Shown here in pieces: positions 22,257-32,767 of a stretch of 64,000 nt of DNA; position 1 is the stretch's first letter; each line of letters begins with the position of its first letter. The notes below the pieces were generated by a model that did no database searches, was not told where the DNA came from, and was given only the letters and a program-made list of their open reading frames with translations. The position numbers were made by a program, and so were the translations under genes. Source of the DNA: Brachybacterium sp. SGAir0954 (GTDB lineage Bacteria; Actinomycetota; Actinomycetes; Actinomycetales; Dermabacteraceae); assembly GCF_005490785.1 (NCBI RefSeq), contig NZ_CP027295.1, forward strand, positions 2,046,001-2,110,000, given 5' to 3'.

Positions 22257-22332
22257 GAGCTCTCCTGACTGCGCGGACGCGCGCCCGCACCCGGGCGCGG
22301 TGACGGTGCTCACCCTAGCCGTCCCGCCGGGG

Positions 22333-24566
<2,234 letters not shown>

Positions 24567-24797
24567 CCGCGCATTCTCCCACCCGGGGGCCGGCCGCCGT
24601 CCCCGCGCCTGAGCCGCGGCGACGCGACCTGGACCACAGCGGCTAGGATCGGCCCGGTGCCCCGCGCTCCGCTCCGGGGAGGGCCGGGCGCCGACGCGGC
24701 CCGGGGGAGCCGGGACCCGCACCGCAGCGGACCTCACGGTCCGTCCACGACCGCAGACCGCTAGGCGCACGCCGCTCCGACGGGGGACACGCAGCAC
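24567..24797 (+). other. Divergent intergenic region glgX / moxR
   Basis: About 230 bases with two apparent outward promoters: GAGAAT on the minus strand for glgX (24573-24578) and TAGGAT on the plus strand (24644-24649). A GTG at 24657, seven bases after TAGGAT, opens a 35-codon frame ending at 24764 with low-complexity Arg/Gly/Pro content; it could be a leader peptide but has little coding character. Confidence 0.4.
24644..24649 (+). promoter_or_regulatory. -10 box upstream of the MoxR operon
   Basis: TAGGAT on the plus strand in the divergent region. It gives either a leader of roughly 140 bases for moxR, or a leaderless short frame from GTG 24657. Confidence 0.4.
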
Positions 24798-25940
24798 ATG
24801 ACACAGCCACCCATCCCGCAGCCCGCCGCGCGCGGCGCCGCGCCCCAGCCGTCACCCCAGGTCCAGGCGTCCGGGCATCCCGCCCCCGCGCAGCCCGGCG
24901 CGCAGGCGACCGGTCGTCCCCGCCGCAGCGGCGACTTCGCCGCTCCGGGCGGCGCCGCGATCGCCCCGGGTGACATGGAGCGCAGCGCGGAGATCGTGCG
25001 CACCATCTCGCGGGTCTTCGGCTCCCGCGTCGTGGGCCAGGAGAACCTCCGTCTGACCCTGCTCACCGCGCTCGCCGCGGGCGGCCACGTGCTGCTCGAG
25101 TCCGTGCCCGGCCTCGCCAAGACGACCGCCGCCTCGGCGCTCGCCTCCGCGATCTCGGGGTCCTTCTCGCGTATCCAGTGCACGCCCGACCTCATGCCGA
25201 ACGACATCATCGGCACGCAGATCTTCAACTACGGCACGAGCACCTTCACGACCCAGCTGGGCCCCGTGCACGCGAACGTCGTGCTGCTCGACGAGGTGAA
25301 CCGCTCGAGCGCGAAGACGCAGTCCGCGATGCTCGAGGCGATGCAGGAGCGGCAGACCTCCATCGGCGGCGAGATCCACCGCCTGCCCGAGCCGTTCATG
25401 GTGCTCGCGACCCAGAACCCGATCGAGGAGGAGGGCACGTACGTCCTCCCCGAGGCGCAGATGGACCGCTTCCTCATGAAGGAGGTGCTCACCTACCCGC
25501 GTCCCGGCGAGGAGCACGAGATCCTCGACCGCTCGACGGCGGGCAGCCTCACCGGGCCCCGCGAGAGCGTGGGCACCGTCTCCCTCGAGGACATCCGCTT
25601 CCTCCAGGAGAAGGTCGACCAGGTCCACGTCGACCCGGCCGTCAAGCGCTACATCATCGACCTCGTCTTCACCACGCGCGGCTCCGGCCCCCGCCCCGTC
25701 CCGAACCTCACGCAGTCCGTGCGGGTGGGCGCGAGCCCCCGCGGCTCCCTCGCGCTGATGCGGGTGGGCCAGGCGCACGCCCTGCTCCACGGCCGCGACT
25801 ACGTCACCCCGGACGACGTCCGCGCCATGCGCTACGGCGTGCTGCGCCACCGCCTCGTGCTGACCTTCGACGCCCTCGCCGGCGGCATCAAGCCCGAGCA
25901 GATCATCGACGCGGTCTTCCACGCCGTGCCGATGCCCTGA
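24798..25940 (+). CDS. MoxR-family AAA+ ATPase
   Basis: A 380-residue AAA+ ATPase of the MoxR/RavA group, chaperone-like partners of VWA-domain proteins. A Pro/Gln/Ala-rich leader (residues 1 to about 55) precedes the ATPase: Walker A in SVPGLAKTTAA, Walker B LLDEVNRSS, then the sensor region LATQNPIEEEGTY. It heads a six-gene operon with DUF58 and VWA proteins, the arrangement of Bat (aerotolerance) operons. Start ATG 24798 downstream of a GGGGGAC. Confidence 0.93.
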   Translation: MTQPPIPQPAARGAAPQPSPQVQASGHPAPAQPGAQATGRPRRSGDFAAPGGAAIAPGDMERSAEIVRTISRVFGSRVVGQENLRLTLLTALAAGGHVLLESVPGLAKTTAASALASAISGSFSRIQCTPDLMPNDIIGTQIFNYGTSTFTTQLGPVHANVVLLDEVNRSSAKTQSAMLEAMQERQTSIGGEIHRLPEPFMVLATQNPIEEEGTYVLPEAQMDRFLMKEVLTYPRPGEEHEILDRSTAGSLTGPRESVGTVSLEDIRFLQEKVDQVHVDPAVKRYIIDLVFTTRGSGPRPVPNLTQSVRVGASPRGSLALMRVGQAHALLHGRDYVTPDDVRAMRYGVLRHRLVLTFDALAGGIKPEQIIDAVFHAVPMP

Positions 25941-25975
25941 TCGGTGCCGACGAGCACGCGGAAGGAGGTCACGCC

Positions 25976-26872
25976 ATGGCGACCTCGCTGATCACCCGGG
26001 TCAAGGCCCGGGTGGACCTGCACACCTCCCACCGCGCCCGGGGACTGATCCAGGGCCGCGGCCGGTCCCTGTTCAAGGGCAGCGGCGAGGACTTCGACGA
26101 CCTGAAGTACTACCAGCCCGGGGACAAGATCTCCGACATCGACTGGAAGGCGACGGCCCGCTCCGGCGAGCCCCTCATCCGCCAGTTCAACGAGGAGCGC
26201 GTGCGTCACCTCTCGATCGTCGCGGACACCTCCTCCGCCATGTCCGCGACCGCGGCGGACGGCACCTCCAAGCGCGACGCCGCCGTGATGGCCGCGGGCT
26301 TCATCTGCTTCCTCGCCCAGCGCAGCGGTGACCTCGTGGGGCTCGTCGGCGGCTCCGAGCGCTCGCCGATGCAGCTGCCCGCGCGCTCGAGCGACGGACA
26401 TCTCGAGCTGCTGCTGCGCTCGATCCAGCAGGGCACCACGGCGAGCTCCCCGGCGCCGGACAGCGCCTGGCTGCTCGAGCGCGCCTTCCGCGTCACCAGT
26501 CGCTCCACCCTCATGACGATCATCACCGACGAGGCGCACCCCTCCGTCGAGGACTTCGCCTCGCTGCGCCGTCTCACGACCCGCCACGACGTGCTCGTGG
26601 TGCGGATCCGGGACGCGGACCCGCTGCAGGCGGAGGCGCTCGAGAACGACGTGGTGGACATCGAGGACCCGCGGGACCTGACCTCTCTCGCCCGCACCTC
26701 GAAGCGCGTGCGCCGGGACGTGGAGAACTATCGCCGCGCCCGTGAGGAGGGCATCACCGAGATGCTCGACCGCCTCCACCTCACGCACGTGATCACCGAG
26801 GGGGAGTCCACCGTCGTCGAGGACATGATCGCCATGCTCCGCTCCCGGGAGTACCGCCATGCCCGTGCCTGA
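25976..26872 (+). CDS. DUF58 domain protein
   Basis: A 298-residue protein with the DUF58 signature FDDLKYYQPGDKISDIDWKATAR and a following VWA-like half with SIVADTSSAM (DxSxS metal site). DUF58 proteins are standard partners of MoxR ATPases. It starts at ATG 25976, eight bases after GGAAGGAGG, and ends inside the next gene (14-base overlap), indicating tight coupling. No membrane helix is visible, unlike many DUF58 proteins. Confidence 0.9.
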   Translation: MATSLITRVKARVDLHTSHRARGLIQGRGRSLFKGSGEDFDDLKYYQPGDKISDIDWKATARSGEPLIRQFNEERVRHLSIVADTSSAMSATAADGTSKRDAAVMAAGFICFLAQRSGDLVGLVGGSERSPMQLPARSSDGHLELLLRSIQQGTTASSPAPDSAWLLERAFRVTSRSTLMTIITDEAHPSVEDFASLRRLTTRHDVLVVRIRDADPLQAEALENDVVDIEDPRDLTSLARTSKRVRRDVENYRRAREEGITEMLDRLHLTHVITEGESTVVEDMIAMLRSREYRHARA

Positions 26873-27371
26873 GCCCCTGCTGGCCGCGGGCACCGTGCTC
26901 GCCGAGCCCGCCCCGCCGGAGATCATCGACCCGCCGCAGTACTCCGTCGCCTGGCTGATCCTCGCGGCGCTGTGCGTGATCGTCGTGGCCGCGCTGATCG
27001 TGGGCACGCTGCGCATCACCCGCGGCATCGAGCGGCGCATCGCCTACCGGGCCCGGCCCACGGACGTCGACACCCTGAAGGCGGAGTTCCTGCGCGCGGT
27101 CAACGACCTCGCCGACCGCCACGAGGCGGGGGAGCTCGAAGCCCGCGAGGGCCACCAGGAGCTCACCGCGATCATGCGCCGCTTCGTGCGGCGCACCACG
27201 GGGCACGACGTCACGAGCCAGGATGTCGGCACGCTCCGCGCCGACCCCCGCACCCGCGAGGTGGGCGAGCTGATCGCCGCGCTCTACGAGCCGGACTTCG
27301 CCGCCGCCTCGGACACCGCCCTGCGCGACTCCGTGCGCCGCGCCCGGGAGGTGGTGCGCCGATGGTCATGA
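26859..27371 (+). CDS. Small membrane protein of the Bat-like operon
   Basis: A 170-residue protein with one membrane helix (about residues 30-52) after a Pro-rich outside segment, then a cytoplasmic helical domain (TLKAEFLRAVNDLADRHEAG; a final LYEPDFAA segment). Size and place match the DUF4381-like proteins between DUF58 and VWA genes in such operons; I do not recognise it more precisely. It overlaps both neighbours. Confidence 0.75.
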   Translation: MPVPEPLLAAGTVLAEPAPPEIIDPPQYSVAWLILAALCVIVVAALIVGTLRITRGIERRIAYRARPTDVDTLKAEFLRAVNDLADRHEAGELEAREGHQELTAIMRRFVRRTTGHDVTSQDVGTLRADPRTREVGELIAALYEPDFAAASDTALRDSVRRAREVVRRWS

Positions 27372-28384
27372 CCCTGTGGTGGGTGACCCTCCTGCTCCTG
27401 CTCGCCGCGATCGCGGTCTGGGCGATCACGTTCTGGAACCGCCGGGCGATGCGGCGCTCCCCGGTGGTGGTCGCGAACAGCCGATTCATGGACCGCATCC
27501 CGAGCTTCACGCGCGCCCAGCGGGTCGCCGGCGTGCTCCGGGTGGCGCTCGTCGGCGTCACCGTGATCGGTGTGCTCTCCTCCTCGGTGCTCTCCGGGCG
27601 GGTGGCCTCCGAGCGCGTGGAGACGCCGTCCTTCGCCTCGCGGGACATCGTGCTGTGCCTGGACGTCTCCGGGTCGATGTACGAGTACGACACCCAGATC
27701 CTCGCGACCTTCGCTGAGCTCGTGGACTCCTTCGACGGGGAGCGGGTGGCGCTGTCGATCTTCAACTCGACCAGCCGCACGGTCTTCCCGCTCACCAACG
27801 ACTACGACCTCATCGAGAAGCAGCTGCGCCAGGGCTCCGAGGCGATCGACTTCGACGAGTTCGGCTACCGCCTGGGCCAGCGCGACTACTCCGAGGACAA
27901 GGTGCGCCAGTACGTCGACTTCGTCGACGGGACCCGCGGCGTCGCGGACCAGGCCTCGATCGTGCCCGACGGCCTCGCCTCGTGCGCCCAGCTGTTCGAC
28001 CAGGCGGAGGAGGACCGCTCGCGCTCGATCATCTTCGCGACGGACAACGAGGTCAACGGCGAGTCGATCTTCACGCTCGACGAGGCGGCGGACGCCGTCA
28101 CCTCGCGGGACATCTCGCTGTTCACCTTCTACCCGGGCGCCTACGAATGCGGTCCCGAGTGCCTCGAGGAGCTCCGCAGCGCGACGGAGTCCCATGACGG
28201 GAAGCTCTACCAGTCCTCGGACCCGCAGGCGATCCCGACGATCATCCAGCAGATCCAGAAGAGCCAGGCCCAGGAGATGGGGGCGGAGCCTGTGCTCGTG
28301 CGCAGCGACCACCCCGGGCCGATGTTCGTGCTCACGCTGCTCGCGCTGATGGCCGTCCTCGCGCTCGGATGGAGGTCGCGATGA
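27362..28384 (+). CDS. VWA-domain membrane protein (BatA-like)
   Basis: A 340-residue membrane-anchored von Willebrand A protein: membrane helices at about residues 4-22 and 65-85, the VWA domain with metal site DVSGSM, then a C-terminal helix (about 318-336, LTLLALMAVLALGW). Topology is that of BatA/BatB, with the VWA domain outside. ATG 27362 is ten bases after GGGAGG; ATG 27368 also forms an ATGA overlap with the previous stop. Two cysteines (YECGPECLEE) in the VWA domain could form a disulfide. Confidence 0.88.
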   Translation: MVMTLWWVTLLLLLAAIAVWAITFWNRRAMRRSPVVVANSRFMDRIPSFTRAQRVAGVLRVALVGVTVIGVLSSSVLSGRVASERVETPSFASRDIVLCLDVSGSMYEYDTQILATFAELVDSFDGERVALSIFNSTSRTVFPLTNDYDLIEKQLRQGSEAIDFDEFGYRLGQRDYSEDKVRQYVDFVDGTRGVADQASIVPDGLASCAQLFDQAEEDRSRSIIFATDNEVNGESIFTLDEAADAVTSRDISLFTFYPGAYECGPECLEELRSATESHDGKLYQSSDPQAIPTIIQQIQKSQAQEMGAEPVLVRSDHPGPMFVLTLLALMAVLALGWRSR

Positions 28385-29385
28385 TCCGCCTCGAGCCCCT
28401 GCTCACGCCGTGGGCCGCGGTCCCGCTTTTCGGCGCGATGCTCGTGCTGTGCGTGGTGCTGCTGGTGCGGCGGCCGCGCCAGCGCACGGCCTGGCTGCGG
28501 CGCTGCCTGATGGTCCTTCTGCTGCTCGTCGTCGCCCTGCGCCCCGTGACGCCGCTCGACGACCGCCAGACCCAGCGCATGGACGCGAACGTGTTCTTCC
28601 TCGTGGATCGCACCGGATCGATGAACGCCGAGGACTACGGGGCCGACGGCGACCAGCCGCGGCTCGAGGGCGTCAAGGCCGACATGACCCGGATCATGGG
28701 CATGACCGAGGGGGCGCGCTACTCGATCATCGCCTTCGACTCGACCGCGACCCAGCAGCTGCCGCTGACGACCGACGCGGGCGCCGCGAAGGCCTGGATC
28801 GACACGCTCACCACCGAGCCCACCGACTACTCGCAGGGCTCGAACGTGGACCGGCCGCTGCAGGCGCTGACCACCGCGGTCACCGAGACCCAGCGGGAGG
28901 ACCCGGACTCCTCGGTGCTCGTCTACGTGCTCTCCGACGGGGAGAACACCGACGGCAAGGAGACCCAGCCGTACTCCGCCGTCGCCGGATTCGTGGACGG
29001 CGGCGGCGTGCTCGGCTACGGCACCGCCGAGGGCGGGCCGATGAGGGCGCAGGGCGGGGCCCACGACGGGGACTACATCACCGACGGCTCGGGCCAGCAG
29101 GGCCTGTCGAAGATCGACGAGAAGCAGCTGCAGACGATCGCCGGGCAGATGGGCGTGCCCTATCTGCACCGGACCTCGCCGGACGAGCCGATCGAGGGCA
29201 CCATGGACGGCGTGACGCTGCGCCCGGTGCCGATCGAGTCCACCCGCGAGACGACGAACTTCCGCGACTGGTACTGGATCGCGGCGATCCCTCTCGCCGC
29301 CCTGATGATCTGGGAGCTCGGCGAGATGACCTATCGCCTGCCCCGCAAGCTCGACCGGCACGACCTCGAAGGAGCCTCGCGATGA
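28381..29385 (+). CDS. Second VWA-domain membrane protein (BatB-like)
   Basis: A 334-residue protein with two N-terminal membrane helices, a VWA domain whose metal site reads DRTGSM (Thr in place of the usual Ser), and a C-terminal helix near residue 305. ATG 28381 overlaps the stop of the first VWA gene (ATGA) and has GGAGG five bases upstream. Paired paralogous VWA proteins are typical of Bat operons and may form a surface complex whose assembly is driven by the MoxR ATPase. Confidence 0.87.
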   Translation: MIRLEPLLTPWAAVPLFGAMLVLCVVLLVRRPRQRTAWLRRCLMVLLLLVVALRPVTPLDDRQTQRMDANVFFLVDRTGSMNAEDYGADGDQPRLEGVKADMTRIMGMTEGARYSIIAFDSTATQQLPLTTDAGAAKAWIDTLTTEPTDYSQGSNVDRPLQALTTAVTETQREDPDSSVLVYVLSDGENTDGKETQPYSAVAGFVDGGGVLGYGTAEGGPMRAQGGAHDGDYITDGSGQQGLSKIDEKQLQTIAGQMGVPYLHRTSPDEPIEGTMDGVTLRPVPIESTRETTNFRDWYWIAAIPLAALMIWELGEMTYRLPRKLDRHDLEGASR

Positions 29386-30362
29386 GCGCACCCGTGCAGG
29401 ATCAGCCCTCGTCGACCCCGGCGACCCCGTCGGCCCCGTCGTCGGGCCCGTCCGGACGGCCTGAGGGGGACCCGCTGCACCAGGACGCGGGAGGCCGCCC
29501 GGCGGACTTCGGGCTGAACCGGCGCCGGCTGCGCCGCACCCGGATCATCGTCTTCGCGGTGCTCGCGCTGCCGATCCTCTTCCTGTCCCTGCTCGCGGTG
29601 AAGTTCGTGTCGATGCCGATCACGCAGGCGTACCACCAGTCCGCGTACGGCGACGGCGACTACGAGGGCGCGATCGAGCGCCTCGCGCCGGTCTGGGTGG
29701 TCAACCGCTTCGAGCCCTACCTCCCGCACCTGACCAAGGGCACGGACCTGCTGCGGCAGGGGAAGGACGCGGAGGCCGAGGAGGAGCTGCGGGCCTCGCT
29801 CTCCGCGTGGGAGGCGGGCACGGACCTCAACCAGCCGGCCCACGCCCAGTGCAAGATCCTCAACAATCTCGCGATCTCCATCGAGAACCAGGCCGACGAG
29901 CTCACCGATCCCACCCAGAAGGCGGATCGTCTGTACGAGGCCGAGGAGCTGCTCGCCCCGTGCGCGGGCGGCGGCGGAGGCGGCGAGGGTGAGGGCGAGG
30001 GCCAGGGCGGCGGCGGAGGCGGCGGCACCGGGAACGAGGACGAGGGCACCACCGGCGAGAACGGCGAGCGCATCAAGGAGAAGCGTCGCGAGGCGGACGA
30101 GCAGGCCGGCAAGGACCCCGACGCGCGCGGTGAGGACGGCTCTGAGAGCACCGACCCCGGGGGCGGTGAGCCGATGGACCCCGGCACCCCGAAGCACGAG
30201 GACCCCGAGGGCGACGGCCCCACCGAGGAGGCCACGACCGAGGGCCCCACGGAGGACCCGGACAAGGGCGACGAGCTCGAGCAGCGCAACCGCGACGCCC
30301 AGGGCGGCGAGGGCGAGGAGACCGAGGGCGGCACCGACGAGGACCCGTCTCAGCCATGGTGA
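29382..30362 (+). CDS. Membrane-anchored TPR-like protein with Gly/Glu-rich tail
   Basis: A 326-residue protein: Ser/Pro-rich cytoplasmic start, one membrane helix (about 55-80), a helical TPR-like region (YGDGDYEGAIERLAPVW; LLRQGKDAEAEEELRASL; CKILNNLAISIEN) and from about residue 190 a low-complexity Gly-, Glu-, Asp- and Pro-rich tail. The position at the end of the MoxR operon corresponds to the TPR proteins BatC/BatE. The start overlaps the previous stop by four bases. Confidence 0.8.
   Translation: MSAPVQDQPSSTPATPSAPSSGPSGRPEGDPLHQDAGGRPADFGLNRRRLRRTRIIVFAVLALPILFLSLLAVKFVSMPITQAYHQSAYGDGDYEGAIERLAPVWVVNRFEPYLPHLTKGTDLLRQGKDAEAEEELRASLSAWEAGTDLNQPAHAQCKILNNLAISIENQADELTDPTQKADRLYEAEELLAPCAGGGGGGEGEGEGQGGGGGGGTGNEDEGTTGENGERIKEKRREADEQAGKDPDARGEDGSESTDPGGGEPMDPGTPKHEDPEGDGPTEEATTEGPTEDPDKGDELEQRNRDAQGGEGEETEGGTDEDPSQPW
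29966..29985 (+). repeat. Gly-codon direct repeat, copy 1
   Basis: A 20-base GGC/GGA-rich unit identical to 30005-30024, inside the tail-coding region of the TPR-like gene. It encodes Gly-rich runs on either side of a Gly-Glu segment and is prone to slippage. Confidence 0.6.
30005..30024 (+). repeat. Gly-codon direct repeat, copy 2
   Basis: Identical to the unit at 29966-29985, offset 39 bases (13 codons), so gain or loss of a unit would keep the frame. Confidence 0.6.
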
Positions 30363-31582
30363 GCGCCCTCGATCCCGCCGCGCCCGATCCCGCTGTGCCC
30401 GATCCTGAGGAGAGCGCGCAGCGTCGCGCCTACCTCGACCATGCGGCGACGACGGTCCTGCGGCCGGCCGCGGCCGAGGCGTACCTGCGCGCGGCGGCCG
30501 TGCGCGGCAACCCCTCCGCGATGCACGCCTCGGGCCGTGCCGCCCGGACGGTGCTCGACGACGCCCTCGAGGAGATCGGCGAGCTGCTCGGGGTGCCGCG
30601 CAGCTGGCTGATCATGACCTCCGGGGGCACCGAGGCGGACAACCTCGCTCTGCGGGCCGCCCCGCTCGGCGTGCTCGCGCAGGACCCCGCCCGCACCGCG
30701 GTCGCCGTCTGCGCGACCGACCACCCCGCTGTGCTCGCGACCGCGCGCTCCCTCGCCCCGACGATCGAGGCGCGCGAGCTCGCCGTGGACGCCGCGGGGC
30801 TGCTGGACGCCGGGGCGGTCGAGCAGGTGCTCGCCGACGGCGCCGTCGGCGTCCTCAGCGCGGCGCTCGTGAACAATGAGACCGGGGCGCGGCAGGACGT
30901 CGCCGCCCTCGCCGCCGCGGCCCGCCGCCACGGCACCCTCGTGCACACCGACGCCGTGCAGGCGCTCGGGCACGTCGACCTCCCCGCCCTCGAGGACCTC
31001 GACCTCATGTCGCTGACCGGGCACAAGATCGGCGCCCCGGTGGGGGTCGGCGTGCTCGTCGCCCGGCCCGAGGTGCCCTTCGCCGCGCTCTCGACCGGCG
31101 GCGGCCAGCAGCGCGGCGTGCGCTCGGGCACGCTCGACGGGCCGCACGCGGCGGCTTTCGCCGCGGCGCTGCGGGAGGTGCTCGCGGAGCGGGCCGAGCA
31201 GGCGGGCCGCCTGCGGGAGCTCGCGGCGCGGATGCGGGAGGGGATCGCCCGGATCGACCCGGAGGCCCGCTTCACCCTCCCCGAGGACTCCCCGCAGTCC
31301 GGGCACATCGTGCACGTGGTCTTCCCCGGGGCGGACTCGGACGCGCTGCTGTTCCTGCTCGACGAGCGCGGGGTGGACAGCTCCGCGGGGTCCGCGTGCT
31401 CCGCAGGTGTCACCCAGCACAGCCCCGTCCTCGCGGCGATGGGCATGGACGCGGCCCGCTCGCGCGGGGCGCTCCGGCTCTCGCTGGGGTGGACGAGCAC
31501 CGCGGAGGACGTCGACCTGCTGCTCGCGGCGCTGCCGGAGTCGCTGCGGCGCGCACGGGCCGTGGGGGCCCTCGCCCGCTGA
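30356..31582 (+). CDS. iscS: Cysteine desulfurase (IscS/NifS family)
   Basis: PLP enzyme that takes sulfur from cysteine for Fe-S clusters and tRNA thiolation. In the 408-residue protein the PLP lysine is Lys224 (LTGHKIGAP) and the persulfide cysteine is Cys348 in GSACSAG. The RGVRSGT motif is also visible. The ATG overlaps the previous gene by seven bases. It sits directly upstream of mnmA, as in mycobacteria, consistent with sulfur delivery to tRNA 2-thiouridine synthesis. Confidence 0.94.
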   Translation: MVSALDPAAPDPAVPDPEESAQRRAYLDHAATTVLRPAAAEAYLRAAAVRGNPSAMHASGRAARTVLDDALEEIGELLGVPRSWLIMTSGGTEADNLALRAAPLGVLAQDPARTAVAVCATDHPAVLATARSLAPTIEARELAVDAAGLLDAGAVEQVLADGAVGVLSAALVNNETGARQDVAALAAAARRHGTLVHTDAVQALGHVDLPALEDLDLMSLTGHKIGAPVGVGVLVARPEVPFAALSTGGGQQRGVRSGTLDGPHAAAFAAALREVLAERAEQAGRLRELAARMREGIARIDPEARFTLPEDSPQSGHIVHVVFPGADSDALLFLLDERGVDSSAGSACSAGVTQHSPVLAAMGMDAARSRGALRLSLGWTSTAEDVDLLLAALPESLRRARAVGALAR

Positions 31583-31641
31583 GCCGGGACGCTGGACGCA
31601 TCTCACGCCTCCGCGGTGCGGGGGAGCGGGGCACGGCTCCG

Positions 31642-31647
31642 TAGACT
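31642..31647 (+). promoter_or_regulatory. -10 box of mnmA
   Basis: TAGACT 28 bases before the mnmA ATG, followed by a strong GGAGGAGG ribosome binding site. This suggests mnmA has its own promoter in the 93-base gap after iscS. Confidence 0.5.
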
Positions 31648-31675
31648 CGCCCGGGACACGGAGGAGGTGCGCGGG

Positions 31676-32767
31676 ATGAAGGTGCTCGCGGCGATGAGCG
31701 GCGGGGTGGACTCCGCCGTGGCGGCGGCCCGCGCCGCCGAGGCCGGCCATGAGGTGGTGGGCGTGCACATGGCCCTGTCGACCTCGCGCGAGGCGCGGCG
31801 CACCGGATCGCGCGGCTGCTGCACGGTCGAGGACGCGGAGGACGCCCGCCGCGCGGCGGAGCGGATCGGCATCCCCTTCTACGTGTGGGACCTCTCCGCG
31901 GACTTCCACGACCTCGTCGTCGAGGACTTCCTCGCCGAGTACGCCGCCGGCCGCACCCCGAACCCGTGCGTGCGCTGCAACGAGCGCATCAAGTTCGCCT
32001 CCCTCCTCGAGCGGGCCACCCTGCTGGGCTTCGACGCCGTCTGCACCGGCCACTACGCCTCCGTGCGCGCCGAGGGCCCGGGCGGCGCCGCCTCGCTGCA
32101 TCGTTCGCGGGACGCCCGCAAGGACCAGTCCTACGTGATCGCCGTGATGGGCCCGGAGGCCGCGGCCCGCTCCCTGTTCCCGCTCGGGGAGATGGAGGAC
32201 AAGGCGGCCGTGCGCGCCGAGGCCCGCGAGCGCCGGCTCGGCGTCTCCACGAAGCCGGACAGCTACGACATCTGCTTCATCCCCGACGGCGACACCCGCG
32301 GCTTCCTCGAGCGGAGCCTCGGCGAGGCCCCCGGCGAGGTCGTCGACACCGAGGGCGCCGTGCTCGGCCACCACCGCGGGACCCACGGCTTCACCGTCGG
32401 CCAGCGCAAGGGTCTCGGCGTGGAGCGCCCCGCGGAGGACGGCCGGCCCCGCTACGTCGTCGACGTCGACCCCGCCTCCCGTCGTGTCGTCATCGGTGCC
32501 TCCGAGCTGCTCTCCACCACGGAGCTCGAGGCGACGGACCTCGTCACCTTCGAGGAGCTCGAGCCGGGCCGTGCGGTCTCCGCGCAGATCCGCGCCCACG
32601 GCGAGGCCGTGCCCGCGCAGGTCTCCTCGATCCCGTCCGAGGGCGACCCGCTGCTGCGGGTGCACCTCGAGCAGCCGGTGCGCGGTGTCGCCGCCGGCCA
32701 GACCCTCGTCCTCTACGACGGCGACCGCGTGCTCGCCGCCGCGACCCTGGAGCGCCGCACCCCATGA
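31676..32767 (+). CDS. mnmA: tRNA-specific 2-thiouridylase MnmA
   Basis: ATP-dependent enzyme that thiolates U34 in Lys, Glu and Gln tRNAs. The 363-residue protein has the PP-loop SGGVDSAVAAA, the first catalytic cysteine Cys98 in NPCVRCNERIKF and the second, Cys200, in ICFIPDGDT. ATG 31676 lies after GGAGGAGG; an upstream in-frame start would add only Arg-rich sequence. The stop overlaps the ATG of the MetE-like gene by four bases. Confidence 0.95.
   Translation: MKVLAAMSGGVDSAVAAARAAEAGHEVVGVHMALSTSREARRTGSRGCCTVEDAEDARRAAERIGIPFYVWDLSADFHDLVVEDFLAEYAAGRTPNPCVRCNERIKFASLLERATLLGFDAVCTGHYASVRAEGPGGAASLHRSRDARKDQSYVIAVMGPEAAARSLFPLGEMEDKAAVRAEARERRLGVSTKPDSYDICFIPDGDTRGFLERSLGEAPGEVVDTEGAVLGHHRGTHGFTVGQRKGLGVERPAEDGRPRYVVDVDPASRRVVIGASELLSTTELEATDLVTFEELEPGRAVSAQIRAHGEAVPAQVSSIPSEGDPLLRVHLEQPVRGVAAGQTLVLYDGDRVLAAATLERRTP

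Noticed and set aside
22256..22313. glgE starting at GTG 22313
   Set aside because: The later GTG has AGGAG at proper spacing; the extra 19 residues are not protein-like.
24657..24764. Leaderless 35-codon frame before moxR
   Set aside because: Start is well placed after TAGGAT, but composition is Arg/Gly/Pro noise and no attenuator-like motif is visible; kept only as part of the intergenic description.
29960..30030. Repeated Gly-rich sequence as a possible repeat array
   Set aside because: Only two identical 20-base units, in frame within a coding tail; no spacer structure, so not a CRISPR or mobile repeat.
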